Positions 44,252 to 53,411 of a DNA stretch of 64,000 bases are shown here, in pieces. Under the pieces are notes generated by a model. The model did no database searches and was not told where the DNA came from. It saw nothing but the letters and a program-made list of their open reading frames with translations. This stretch comes from Paenibacillus selenitireducens. Lineage in GTDB: Bacteria; Bacillota; Bacilli; Paenibacillales; Paenibacillaceae. The position numbers were made by a program, and so were the translations under genes. How positions within the stretch are numbered: position 1 is the stretch's first letter; each line of letters opens with the position of its first letter. The stretch covers positions 460,261 through 524,260 of the forward strand of contig NZ_MSZX01000004.1 of assembly GCF_002021565.1 (NCBI RefSeq). Direction: 5' to 3'.

Positions 44252-44268
44252 TGTACCCCTGCGTTCTT

Positions 44269-45276
44269 CTATTGATGTGCCCATTCATCTAATAATTTTA
44301 TAGCTTCCAATCGGGAAGACCAAGTTGTATCCATCATGTCGAGTAATTGTCCACTTCTCTTTCGACCAGGAAACCGGGCTGCAATCCAAGCTTCACGCGG
44401 TAATCTATATAAGGCGGTAATTAATCTCCGTTCAGCCCGATGTAATGGCTTAATTTCTTCGTACCCTTTCAGAGAGGATCGTATGAATTCCGGGTTGAAT
44501 TGCGTGGTATTTACGAGGGCCCTTGCTAAATCTACATAGATGGAGTCTATTTTCACGCGATCCCAATCGATGATGAATAATCGGCCGTCATCAGATACAA
44601 TCACATTCGTTGAAGTGATGTCCCCGTGTATCAATGCGGGGCGGGTATATTCCTGATTCAAGAGATCTACAATCTCCGGGTCCTTCATGTCGGTCCATAA
44701 TTGATCGGACAGTCTTTTGCAGGCTTTTCCGTGTTTTTTGTACCATCTGCGGTACTTGCCATTATTTTGAACAGCTCGTTCCATGCGTCTATGGAAAAGG
44801 CGATCTTCGATTTTCCGTAATCGGATTTGTTTGAGAGTGAAAGAATTCGCTTTTTTTGTGTGAAGCAGATCGTTCGAGGTTGTATGAAGTGTGGCTATGG
44901 CTCGACCAAGCTTTTCAAAGTCTCCTGATTCCACCAAACCTCGCCCATGAATCCACTCCGTAATGTAAAAAGGCCTTCCTTTATCTACAATCCATAGCTT
45001 ACCAGAGTCTGCATAAAGCCATTGGGGCATATAGCTGTAACCGTTGTTCATCAAGAGCTGTATAAGGTCGGCGGTTGTTTTCATTTGATGAACCGTGCTC
45101 GACTGGAGTAAGGTACTTCGAATATAAGGTTTCAAAGCATAGGATTCAGTGCTCGTTTGTATCCGGATCACAGCATTTTTTCGGTAAAGGGAAGGAATCC
45201 ATCTAAATTTCAAGGGCCGTAGGCCGAAACGGCGTGTAATCGTACCAACATGTGATTTTGTGTAGAAACTAGCCAT
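44269..45276 (-). CDS. CotS/APH-like kinase
   Basis: A 335-residue kinase-fold protein. ATG 45276 is chosen for GAGGTCA upstream. The catalytic loop is ALIHGDITSTNVIV and the metal site FIIDWDRVKIDSIYVDLA. A basic segment (RRWYKKHGKACKRL) and overall pattern resemble spore-coat CotS-type proteins of Bacillales more than antibiotic kinases. Nucleotide and substrate are unknown. Monocistronic on the minus strand, divergent from the large hybrid kinase. Confidence 0.83.
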   Translation of the reverse strand: MASFYTKSHVGTITRRFGLRPLKFRWIPSLYRKNAVIRIQTSTESYALKPYIRSTLLQSSTVHQMKTTADLIQLLMNNGYSYMPQWLYADSGKLWIVDKGRPFYITEWIHGRGLVESGDFEKLGRAIATLHTTSNDLLHTKKANSFTLKQIRLRKIEDRLFHRRMERAVQNNGKYRRWYKKHGKACKRLSDQLWTDMKDPEIVDLLNQEYTRPALIHGDITSTNVIVSDDGRLFIIDWDRVKIDSIYVDLARALVNTTQFNPEFIRSSLKGYEEIKPLHRAERRLITALYRLPREAWIAARFPGRKRSGQLLDMMDTTWSSRLEAIKLLDEWAHQ

Positions 45277-45601
45277 GGCGGGTGACCTCATTTCAGTAAT
45301 AATGAAAATAGGCAACATCTTAAATGAGTGGGTATTAGTTACAATATTCAACTGGAGAATAATGATATGGTCTAATGCCATGTCGGGAATAAAAAAACAA
45401 CTGTTACAGACAGCGCGGTAAACCGTATCACAAATAGTACCATTTCCGATTTGAATACTAAAGCCTGCTAAGTAGGTATGGCTGTATAATAGATATAAAG
45501 ATATCTCTATCGTCCGTTTCTCTGCTATATTAACTGTGATAAATTATGGAGAGTACTTATTTAAATGTCTTAGAAGAAAATGACTAGGGGAGAAATACTT
45601 C

Positions 45602-48600
45602 TTGGAAACTCACTCATCCAAATATCAAATGAAAAAGAGCTATATTATATTATTACTAGTGTTCATATTAGTTGTTTTAACCGGCTTTCGCATTTTATGG
45701 ATGAAAACGTTTCATGATCCCAAACAGGCGTCAATTCAGAATGGGCAATTCGATTTGCGCAGTTGGAATGCAGAAGATGGCGACATTCTGTTACTTGATG
45801 GGGAATGGGAGTTTTATCCCTCGCAATGGTTGATAGATGGTAGTCGGCAACAATTGTTAGGTGATAATGCGCCAAGGCATATTCAGGTACCGGGAGGATG
45901 GAGTGAAGCTTTGCATGCTGACAAGCCATCTTCATACGGGTATGGTTCTTATCGTTTGCGTCTTTATGTAGACCCGGCAAAGCATCTTAATTATAGTATT
46001 CGTGTACCCAGCATACGCACTGCATCAGAATTATATGTAAACGGTCGATTGCTTACTAAATCCGGACAGGTGGCGACAACAAAGGATGAATATATTTCAA
46101 AGGACCTACCTTATTCTACAACCTTTACAGCAGATGACAACGGTGTAATCGAACTCGTCATTCAGGCGGCAAATTATGTGGATAGTCGAAGCGGGGGCAT
46201 TGTCCGATCCATTAAATTTGGTTCAGAAGAAGCCATTGCCAAAGAGATGAAAGCTTCCATTTTTATGCAGTTCTTGGCAGCGATTATATTTATTATGCAT
46301 GCTGTCTATGCACTTATTTTGTATTTACTAGGAAATAAGGAAAAGAAGCTGCTTTATTTCAGTTTGCTTGCATTATGTGTAACGATCACGAGTGTCTTTA
46401 GTACGGATGAGAAGTTGTTCCATCAATTATTTTATATTGGGAGTAATTGGGATTTTAGGCTGACTAATATTGCTTTCGTTATTGCAGCCTATGCTTTGCT
46501 CCAGTGTACGAATCATCGTGAGCTTCCATATTGGCGTAGGATGTACCCTGTCTATAAAATAATGAATCTAGGGACTGCCGGCATCACGTTGTTTTTAAAT
46601 CCAACTCAGGTGATCATGCTCTTCCCTATTTATTATGCATTAGGTGGTACTGCTGGAGTTATTACGCTAATTACGATGTTTAAAAAAGTGATTAAAGATT
46701 TAAAGAGCAATCTTTTACTGCTTGTCTCTTTTCTTGCGTTTGTGAACTATGTTCTTTGGTCGTTAATCTTGCTGGATAGCGGTTTGAGTCTTGTCTACTA
46801 TCCGTTCGATATGATTATTGCGATGGGTTGTTTAGCCTCTGAATGGTTTAAGGGTTACTTTATCATGCATGCGAACACCAAAGAGCTTGCTGCAACCTTG
46901 CAAAGAATGAATGACCATAAGGATCAATTTCTGGCAAACACTTCACATGAATTTAAAAATCCGCTTCATGGCATGATTAACATGTCACAATCTGTTTTAA
47001 AAAGGGAACGACATTTGTTACAGGTAAGGAGTATCAAAGAGCTTGAAACAGTTTTATCTGTAGGACGTCGGCTGACATTGATATTAAACGATTTGATTGA
47101 CGTGATGAGTTTACGAGAAGGCAAACCGCGTCTACAGAAAAAAGTCATCTGGATTCAGCCAATCGCGACCGGAGTGCTTGATTTGCTGCAATTTAACGCA
47201 GAAGTGAAGCCTGTAAAGATGGTAAATCAGATTCCTGAAGATTTTCCTCCAGTAATTGCGGATGAGAACCGGGTTATTCAAATCGTTTTCAATTTACTTC
47301 ATAATGCTGTGAAATATACGAATGAAGGAGTAATTTCAATTCAAGCGTTTGCAAAGGACGGAAGAGCTTATATTGTTATTACGGATACCGGGATCGGAAT
47401 GGATGAGGACATACTTAAGCGCCTATTCCATCCATATGAGCAAGCCAGCATGAGTGAGACCATGATTGAAGGTGGCTTTGGGTTAGGTTTAAGTATAAGC
47501 AAGCAACTGGTTGAGCTTCATGGAGGTACGTTAGATGTGTCCTCTGTTTTAGGAGAAGGCTCAAAATTCACATTTTCGTTAAAGCTATCAGGTTTGAATG
47601 CGGAGGAAGAGAATAATATTTCTAACTCCTTCGACCAATCTATGCTGATTCAGGAAGAAGCCTCAATCGGTTTGGAAGAAGTGGAGATCCCACCAGTTAC
47701 GAAACTTACAACTTTAGTAGAAATGAATCGTGAACGTCCGCTCATATTGATTGTTGATGATGATCCTGTCAATCTTCAAGTGCTTGAAGCAATACTACCA
47801 CCAGACGAATATGATATAACGATGGTAACAAGCGGTAAAGAAGCGTTAGCTGTGCTGGATACGAAGGAATGGGATCTAGTCATCTCCGATATTATGATGC
47901 CGCAGATGTCCGGTTATGAGCTGACACGAATGATTCGTGAGCGGTTTACACTCACAGAGCTCCCTGTTCTGCTCCTTACAGCAAGAAGCCAACCGAAAGA
48001 TATTCAAATTGGTTTTTTAGCGGGAGCTAACGATTATGTGACAAAGCCAGTGGAAGCAATAGAAATAAAATCCCGGATCGATGCACTAACTACGATTAAA
48101 CAATTTGTTCGGGAACAACTGCGATTAGAAGCTGCATGGCTGCAAGCACAAATCCAGCCTCATTTTTTATTTAATGCGTTGAATGCTGTAACAGCTTTAA
48201 GTGACATTAATTTGGATAAGATGCGTAATTTGCTTAATGAGTTCAGCAATTATTTGAGGAACAAATTTAAATTTCAAAATATGGATGGGCTTGTTCCGAT
48301 CGAAGAGGAGCTAAGTCTAGTGCGCTCTTATCTTTATATTGAAAAGGTTCGTTTTGAAGAAAGGCTACAGGTTGTTTGGGAGATAGCTGACTACGAGGAA
48401 TTAAAAATCCCATTTCTTTCGATCCAGCCTCTAGTTGAAAATGCGATAAGACATGGCGTTATGAAGCGCGCTCGTGGGGGAAATATTTTTATTAGGATTT
48501 CAGTCTATGACACGCATACAGAGATAACAGTTGAAGACGATGGAATCGGAATGGACGAAGTGCAATTGCAACGATTATTAGAAAGAAAAGTAGATCGTAG

Positions 48601-48742
48601 TTCAGGAGTCGGGTTGATAAATACGGATCAGCGATTAAAGCGGCACTTCGGAACAGGACTTCATATCGAAAGTACATTAGGTATAGGGACTAAGGTAACT
48701 TTTCATGTACGTAACAGGTTGAATAGTGTCGCGCCGCGATAA
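45602..48742 (+). CDS. Tripartite hybrid sensor kinase (7TM, HisKA, receiver, LytS-type kinase)
   Basis: A 1046-residue membrane protein. The TTG start follows AGGGGAGA; ATG 45629 is an alternative. Order: a signal/anchor helix (12-34), an extracytoplasmic galactose-binding-like 7TMR-DISM domain (about 50-205), seven hydrophobic spans (about 220-425), a HisKA site SHEFKNPLHG (H449) with a first ATPase domain (NLLHNAVKYT; GGFGLGLSIS), a receiver (DLVISDIMMP, D763), then a LytS-type phosphoacceptor QIQPHFLFNALN (H854) and a second ATPase domain (PLVENAIRHG; GVGLINTDQRL). Two kinase cores in one chain suggest branched phosphotransfer. No response regulator is adjacent. Confidence 0.92.
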   Translation: METHSSKYQMKKSYIILLLVFILVVLTGFRILWMKTFHDPKQASIQNGQFDLRSWNAEDGDILLLDGEWEFYPSQWLIDGSRQQLLGDNAPRHIQVPGGWSEALHADKPSSYGYGSYRLRLYVDPAKHLNYSIRVPSIRTASELYVNGRLLTKSGQVATTKDEYISKDLPYSTTFTADDNGVIELVIQAANYVDSRSGGIVRSIKFGSEEAIAKEMKASIFMQFLAAIIFIMHAVYALILYLLGNKEKKLLYFSLLALCVTITSVFSTDEKLFHQLFYIGSNWDFRLTNIAFVIAAYALLQCTNHRELPYWRRMYPVYKIMNLGTAGITLFLNPTQVIMLFPIYYALGGTAGVITLITMFKKVIKDLKSNLLLLVSFLAFVNYVLWSLILLDSGLSLVYYPFDMIIAMGCLASEWFKGYFIMHANTKELAATLQRMNDHKDQFLANTSHEFKNPLHGMINMSQSVLKRERHLLQVRSIKELETVLSVGRRLTLILNDLIDVMSLREGKPRLQKKVIWIQPIATGVLDLLQFNAEVKPVKMVNQIPEDFPPVIADENRVIQIVFNLLHNAVKYTNEGVISIQAFAKDGRAYIVITDTGIGMDEDILKRLFHPYEQASMSETMIEGGFGLGLSISKQLVELHGGTLDVSSVLGEGSKFTFSLKLSGLNAEEENNISNSFDQSMLIQEEASIGLEEVEIPPVTKLTTLVEMNRERPLILIVDDDPVNLQVLEAILPPDEYDITMVTSGKEALAVLDTKEWDLVISDIMMPQMSGYELTRMIRERFTLTELPVLLLTARSQPKDIQIGFLAGANDYVTKPVEAIEIKSRIDALTTIKQFVREQLRLEAAWLQAQIQPHFLFNALNAVTALSDINLDKMRNLLNEFSNYLRNKFKFQNMDGLVPIEEELSLVRSYLYIEKVRFEERLQVVWEIADYEELKIPFLSIQPLVENAIRHGVMKRARGGNIFIRISVYDTHTEITVEDDGIGMDEVQLQRLLERKVDRSSGVGLINTDQRLKRHFGTGLHIESTLGIGTKVTFHVRNRLNSVAPR

Positions 48743-48769
48743 GCCCCTTTTTACTTTTTGCGGATAGAC

Positions 48770-48875
48770 CCGTTAAGCTGAACCGTATCACAAAGAATAG
48801 TGGTTCGTTCAACTAAGGGGACACGATGTTACATTGCGTAAAGAAAATAGGGCTACCGATGGTGTTGGCAGCCCT
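48770..48875 (+). repeat. Reverse motif, A hairpin and central hairpin
   Basis: CCCGTTAAGCTGAACCGTATC (48770-48790) matches the motif at 25,046. Then an A copy TTCAACTAAGGGGACACGA (about 48808-48828), and a centre AGGGCT...AGCCCT (48849-48875) with inner CC/GG pairing. No B half. Confidence 0.7.
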
Positions 48876-48953
48876 TCTTCCTTAATGTGCAGTATATATC
48901 CAAAAAAGCAGACGACTACCGGGGCCAACTGCTTATCCGTTCATAATGTAGCC

Positions 48954-50114
48954 TCAATCCTCGATCGCAGCTATAACGGCATTATTGAATAAATTCATAC
49001 AAGGGAACCAAACATCGTGCCCATCATTTCTTCTGCTTTCCACAGAAAAGATAACTTGGACAGTTTCATAGTGAGGGTCAACCGTTATATTGACTCCGCC
49101 CGCTCCCCCGCAAACAATAGCTTTCGGTGAAAACAAGTCACCACTATCTTTTTTGTTGCCGTTAACCGGCCAGCAATAGCCGTAAGAGGCATCGATAAAA
49201 ACTTGGGAACCATAAGTTGATGATACATGCGGAATCTGGTCGCGAGTCATTTCAGTGACGGCTGCAGAGCTCAAGATCCGCTCCTCTCCGTATTTGCCCT
49301 TGTTCAGAAACAACTGTCCGAATTTGGCAATGTCAAGAGCGGTAGCATATGCACCACCTGCCGCTGACGGCCACGTTAGCGCTTCCGGCGTATGATACCA
49401 ATTCCCTCCCGGTACATCCTCCGATCTCCTTATAACATTGCTATGTAGCGATTCTGGAACGACAAAGTACGTATCGTCCATTTCCATCGGGCTGAAAATA
49501 TTTCCCCTGCAAAATTGTTCAAGCGATTGACCGCTTATTCTTCGTACAATTTCACCAAGAAGTTCCACTCCATAGCCGCAGTAAGACATCTCTGTTCCGG
49601 GTGGCTTCCATAATGGCGTGTCGTAACCGAGAAACAACCTTTGGTGAATGGCAGGGTGCTGGGTTTCATCTGCCTGAGGGATGTCGATCATTCCTTCTTT
49701 CTTTTTGGAATGCTCGGCGACATCCATATTTCGGAGTCCGGATGTATGTGTCATCAAATGATGAACAAGCACTTTATGTTTGCCTTCTCCTACAAATTCC
49801 GGGATGTAGTACGACACTGGAAAGCTTAAGCAGAGCAATCCCCGTTCAACCAATATCATGGCCGCTGTAGCTGTTATGGGTTTGGAAATCGAGGCGAGCG
49901 GGAAAATCGTATTTTTCGATAGCGGAACCGCCTCTGCCTCGGGGGATGCGGTGCCGTAGGCTTTATGGCTAACGATAATACCTTTACGAGCTACGACGAT
50001 GACAAAAGCTTGAGATACGTTATCATTCGCCCATCCTTGTACCATTTTCTCCATGCGAAAGATTTTTTGCGAGGACATTCCTGCTTCTTCCGGTGTACCT
50101 TGCTTAAGCTTCAT
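48954..50114 (-). CDS. Serine hydrolase, class-C beta-lactamase-like
   Basis: A 386-residue cytoplasmic hydrolase. ATG 50114 is chosen, 9 bp after AAGGAG; upstream in-frame codons lack a site. The nucleophile motif is SISK (PLASISKPITATA), the second motif SYCGYG, and a HHLMTHTSGLRN segment is typical of the family. The C-terminal CGGAGGVNITVDP replaces the KTG strand. It is an EstB-like esterase type rather than a true beta-lactamase. Monocistronic. Confidence 0.86.
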   Translation of the reverse strand: MKLKQGTPEEAGMSSQKIFRMEKMVQGWANDNVSQAFVIVVARKGIIVSHKAYGTASPEAEAVPLSKNTIFPLASISKPITATAAMILVERGLLCLSFPVSYYIPEFVGEGKHKVLVHHLMTHTSGLRNMDVAEHSKKKEGMIDIPQADETQHPAIHQRLFLGYDTPLWKPPGTEMSYCGYGVELLGEIVRRISGQSLEQFCRGNIFSPMEMDDTYFVVPESLHSNVIRRSEDVPGGNWYHTPEALTWPSAAGGAYATALDIAKFGQLFLNKGKYGEERILSSAAVTEMTRDQIPHVSSTYGSQVFIDASYGYCWPVNGNKKDSGDLFSPKAIVCGGAGGVNITVDPHYETVQVIFSVESRRNDGHDVWFPCMNLFNNAVIAAIED

Positions 50115-50330
50115 ACACGCCATCTCCTTTTTATCTTTTTCATGAATTACCATAAAGTTGAAATATAATGGAAACAGAACAGATATTCTCACCCCGGTTC
50201 ACTTAACGCTAGTAAATTCTGCAACAACCAAGGTAAATCCTTTATTTTATTGGCTATGTTAAACCTTATTGTTGATATTTGAGGTTTTCGAACGTTTGTT
50301 CTATAGTTAGGGTCATCATATGGCTCGGAG

Positions 50331-50563
50331 CTGATTACCCTATCCAGAACGTCAACAGCTACCACAGCCGTCTGAAAAAATGGATGGATCGCTTCAATGG
50401 AGTTGCAACCAAGTATTTGGAGCATTATTTGGCGTGGTTCCGCTACCTTGACAGCAAGGACTATGAGAACACAACGTCGAATAAGAAGAACATGTTGGTA
50501 TCTTCATGCCTGTTTTCTGTGAAAGATACGAACGCCAGACTTCGACGGATGGCTTACTGTTGA
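50331..50563 (+). mobile_element. IS1595-family transposase C-terminal fragment
   Basis: The frame reads NVNSYHSRLKKWMDRFNGVA then TKYLEHYLAWFRYLDSKD, the C-terminal end of ISXO2-like DDE transposases, including the conserved HSRLK and the YL-W segment. The first ~250 residues and both ends are missing. 50,193-50,330 is otherwise empty. Confidence 0.75.
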
Positions 50564-50627
50564 GCTATCAGGCAGATTAATGCAAAACAATCTGTAAATA
50601 TCCGTTTATATAAGGAGGTGGAATCAC

Positions 50628-51119
50628 GTGGCGACACTTCATTTAATGGTTGGTCTCCCTTGTAGCGGTAAGACTACTCTGGCTCGACAACTTGAAACGA
50701 AATACTCCGCACTTCGCCTTACTCCCGATGAATGGCATATCAGATTATTTGGGCATGATTTCGGGGATAACATGACGGAATCTGACGAAGCTAAGCATGG
50801 TTCTAGACATGATTCAGTGGAATCCCTAATGTGGGATGTGGCGGCTAGAGTTTTAGTTCTTGGTGTTGATGTAATTCTGGATTTTGGATGCTGGGTTCGA
50901 AGTCAACGAGACGAGTTTCGTTCTAGAGCCAAAAACTTAGGGGCTGACTTTAAAATTCATTTTGTTGATGTGCCTGAAGAAGTGTTATTTGAACGTCTAA
51001 AAGCTAGAAATGATATGCGTACAGAAGGAACTTTTTTCATACCAAAAGCAAAACTTAAAGAATGGATACAAATTTTTGAGCCACCTTCATCAGAGGAACT
51101 TGATTCCTCTAAGGATTAA
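50628..51119 (+). CDS. P-loop kinase/ATPase of the zeta-toxin-like AAA group
   Basis: A 163-residue NTPase. GTG 50628 follows AAGGAGGTGG. Walker A is GLPCSGKTT (residues about 9-17), with a lid region and the acidic strand VILDFGCW. The fold matches small kinases that phosphorylate nucleosides, antibiotics or polynucleotide ends; a partner antitoxin is not present. The stop codon lies at the start of an A-type repeat, so this is another single-gene unit. Confidence 0.83.
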   Translation: MATLHLMVGLPCSGKTTLARQLETKYSALRLTPDEWHIRLFGHDFGDNMTESDEAKHGSRHDSVESLMWDVAARVLVLGVDVILDFGCWVRSQRDEFRSRAKNLGADFKIHFVDVPEEVLFERLKARNDMRTEGTFFIPKAKLKEWIQIFEPPSSEELDSSKD

Positions 51120-51172
51120 ACTATCGGAGAACGATAGCTTAATAAACCGCCCTTTGCTGGGCGGTTCTATTT
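51115..51172 (+). repeat. A hairpin plus terminator-like centre
   Basis: CTATCG and CGATAG pair around GAGAA, with TTAA on both flanks; the gene stop TAA is within the 5' arm. The centre AACCGCCC/GGGCGGTT (51145-51166) is followed by CTATTTTT, a working terminator. Confidence 0.85.
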
Positions 51173-51278
51173 TTGCTGAAAATCAACATCGAGGATTAAC
51201 ATAGCCATTTTATTATATTGTTGCAGGCGTCAAGCAAAGGCGAAATATCCTACGCATTAATTGTTCAAAAATTCCAAG

Positions 51279-51298
51279 GACCGCACAGGCGGTCTTGT
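51279..51298 (+). terminator. Short GC hairpin with T-rich tail
   Basis: GACCGC-ACAG-GCGGTC then TTGTTTCATTTT. Confidence 0.6.
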
Positions 51299-51351
51299 TT
51301 CATTTTACTGGGTTATACCACTGGTGAATTCTAAAATGAAAATAACTTAAT

Positions 51352-51419
51352 AAAACAGCACAAAAATGAAAACATTTATTCAAAAACACTTCACAAAACA
51401 GCATAAAATTGGATATAAT
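51352..51419 (+). promoter_or_regulatory. Promoter with direct repeats before the DeoR gene
   Basis: AAAACAGCA occurs at 51352-51360 and 51395-51403, each followed by an A-rich segment, 43 bp apart. TTCACA (51390-51395) and TATAAT (51414-51419), 18 bp apart, form the likely promoter. Direct repeats are typical DeoR-family operators. Confidence 0.6.
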
Positions 51420-51464
51420 TGAATCACTCTAGAGTAATAGATGAAAATACAGGAGGATTAATGC

Positions 51465-52256
51465 ATGGTGAAGGAAGATGCAGGTATGTTTGCCGAAGAA
51501 CGTCGGGAGAAGATCTTAGTGTTACTGAACGAAGAAAAGCGTGTAATGGCCAAAGATTTGGCGGAGAAGTTCCAGGTTTCAATCGATTCGATCAGGCGTG
51601 ATCTTTCCATTATGGAGGAACAGGGATTGCTGAAAAAAACCCACGGTGGTGCGATACCATCCATGAAAGTTCGAATGGCCCCTCAGCCCCCAGAAATACG
51701 ATACAGCGAAGGAACTCCGCAAGGTAATGCGATTACTAAATTGGCTGTATCGTATATTCGAGAAAACGATACTGTATTTATCGGCAGCGGTTCTTTATCC
51801 TATGGGCTACTTAAGAATCTTCCCGACCAAATGCCACTTACAATAGTTACAAACAGCATGCGGGTAGCCGACGTATTAAGGGAAAGGCAATGGATTGAAA
51901 CCTACTTGATAGGTGGTCGAGTAAAGTCATCTGGAAATATGACCGATGTGCTTGCAAATGAATTTATTCGTCAATTCAAATTTGATGTTAGTTTCGTCAC
52001 TGGAGGCGGTATCTCGGAAGAAGGGATATTTGTAGCTACTCCTGAAGTAGGGGCATTCGGGCGAGCGGTGTCCGCTGTGTCCCGCCGCCGTATTGGAATT
52101 GCGACACACCATTCCCTTGGCAACGAAGGGTTTGCAAAGGCTGGGCGGATTGAGGATTTAGATTTGTTGATTACGGACGAGGACGCGGATCCTGAAGCTA
52201 TTGAACGAATTCAAGCGCTTGGGGTTAAAGTGATCGTGGCTCAGGTAGAGGGTTAA
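51465..52256 (+). CDS. DeoR-family transcriptional repressor
   Basis: A 263-residue regulator with an N-terminal HTH (AEERREKILVLLNEEKRVMA; SIDSIRRDLSIMEEQGLLKK) and a C-terminal sugar-phosphate sensor domain of the DeoRC type (TVFIGSGSLSY, LTIVTNSMRVAD, LIGGRVKSSG, VTGGGISEEGI). AGGAGGA precedes the ATG. No sugar operon lies beside it, so its targets are elsewhere, or it is an orphan left by rearrangement. Confidence 0.9.
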   Translation: MVKEDAGMFAEERREKILVLLNEEKRVMAKDLAEKFQVSIDSIRRDLSIMEEQGLLKKTHGGAIPSMKVRMAPQPPEIRYSEGTPQGNAITKLAVSYIRENDTVFIGSGSLSYGLLKNLPDQMPLTIVTNSMRVADVLRERQWIETYLIGGRVKSSGNMTDVLANEFIRQFKFDVSFVTGGGISEEGIFVATPEVGAFGRAVSAVSRRRIGIATHHSLGNEGFAKAGRIEDLDLLITDEDADPEAIERIQALGVKVIVAQVEG

Positions 52257-52303
52257 TTACACTGAAATAAATAGGATAGGCAATTAGAAAGGATGTGGCT
52301 ACT

Positions 52304-52393
52304 TTGTTTTATAGAAGGAAGTTTTACATTGTAAAAAATGAATTTATTGATATTTTTAATACACATTTTAATGAAACTAATAATGTTGAATAA
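52304..52393 (+). pseudogene. N-terminal fragment of a NIPSNAP-like protein
   Basis: TTG 52304 follows AAAGGATG. The 29 codons (MFYRRKFYIVKNEFIDIF, then NTHFNETN) match the start of small NIPSNAP-type proteins of Bacillales, then stop. Truncated. Confidence 0.5.
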
Positions 52394-52426
52394 AGTTTAC
52401 CTTCAACGGAATAATACTGGGAAAAC

Positions 52427-53215
52427 ATGAACGGTGAATTTATGCGAACACATTTTCTAGTGGCTGTGGTACTTTTTTTAGGTATAGTACAAGGCAATAT
52501 CACTAAATCAACGACCCCGAATGAAATAAAGGTTCAGAAAACAAATATCACAACAGAACAGGTTCTTAAAGACTCATTATTTGCTGTGTTGTATCCTAAT
52601 GTATTTGAAGCAATTACAAATTATTATGGGGTACGAAAGCAATTCATGAATGAAATAATTACAGAAGTTAGCCATATTGATGAGAATAATGAAAAATATC
52701 ACTTCTTGGTTAGAGTAAAATTAGATACCTTTGAACATGCCCACAATCCTCCTTATGGAAAAGACTTCATTACATTTGAGATTGATTTAGGCAAAGTAAC
52801 TGTGACTGATTTTAAACACAAGGGAGACAAGTGGGAAAGTAAAATTAGTGCCTTTAAAAATCGAGTTATTCAAGACATTCAAAAAACGTTCGGTATAGAT
52901 TTTACCTTGTATAAGGAATTCGAGTACGGACAATTACTCTACGCTTCGGAAAAACAAAAAGAACTACAATCACTTGTTGAGATCAACAAACAAATTATTG
53001 AACAGGATCTCCAACCTAAAGTAACGGGAGGATATAAAAACGTGCTTAATCCCTTTACTTTTATCAAGGATAATTATGGATACATCGTTTACAAAAAGAG
53101 CAACGGGACAAATGTTGTCATAACGGTAAAGAGAGAAGATGGAACTTGGACTGTTATCAGGAAATCCAATAAAAATGGCGTGCCTATGAAGTCGGAACTG
53201 CTATGGTACATGTAA
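52427..53215 (+). CDS. Exported protein with DUF3888-like domain
   Basis: A 262-residue protein with a hydrophobic N-terminus (residues about 8-22, FLVAVVLFLGIVQG) acting as signal or anchor. Residues about 45-150 (QVLKDSLFAVLYPNVFEAIT, YYGVRKQF, FHLV-like strands and EIDLGKVTVTDFKHK) resemble DUF3888 proteins of Bacillales; the C-terminal half is unassigned. ATG 52442 is an alternative start. A composite repeat begins 11 bp after the stop. Function unknown. Confidence 0.68.
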   Translation: MNGEFMRTHFLVAVVLFLGIVQGNITKSTTPNEIKVQKTNITTEQVLKDSLFAVLYPNVFEAITNYYGVRKQFMNEIITEVSHIDENNEKYHFLVRVKLDTFEHAHNPPYGKDFITFEIDLGKVTVTDFKHKGDKWESKISAFKNRVIQDIQKTFGIDFTLYKEFEYGQLLYASEKQKELQSLVEINKQIIEQDLQPKVTGGYKNVLNPFTFIKDNYGYIVYKKSNGTNVVITVKREDGTWTVIRKSNKNGVPMKSELLWYM

Positions 53216-53225
53216 GAGACATATT

Positions 53226-53312
53226 ATTCATCTAACGGGATACGAAAATGTAGGAGTTTGCTATGAGCAGCTCCTATTTCTTTTGTTGAAGTAACGCGCA
53301 GAATAGTGCGGG
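53226..53312 (+). repeat. Composite repeat, GGAG/CTCC subfamily
   Basis: A: CATCTAACGGGATACGAAAA. Centre: TAGGAG...CTCCTA. B: TTGAAGTAACGCGCAGAATA. Closest relative is the copy at 23,902, with a shared linker and centre. Confidence 0.85.
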
Positions 53313-53411
53313 CAACAGAGCCATGTCAGGAGGAAAATAGTATATAAGATACGAATTATTTAATAATAAATATGCCAAAAAATATAAAAATAAGGAAGTG
53401 AACCTAAATAA

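Noticed and set aside
50279..50330. 5' part of the frame containing the IS1595 transposase end
   Set aside because: Codons before about 50,331 have no transposase similarity; the frame is open by chance there.
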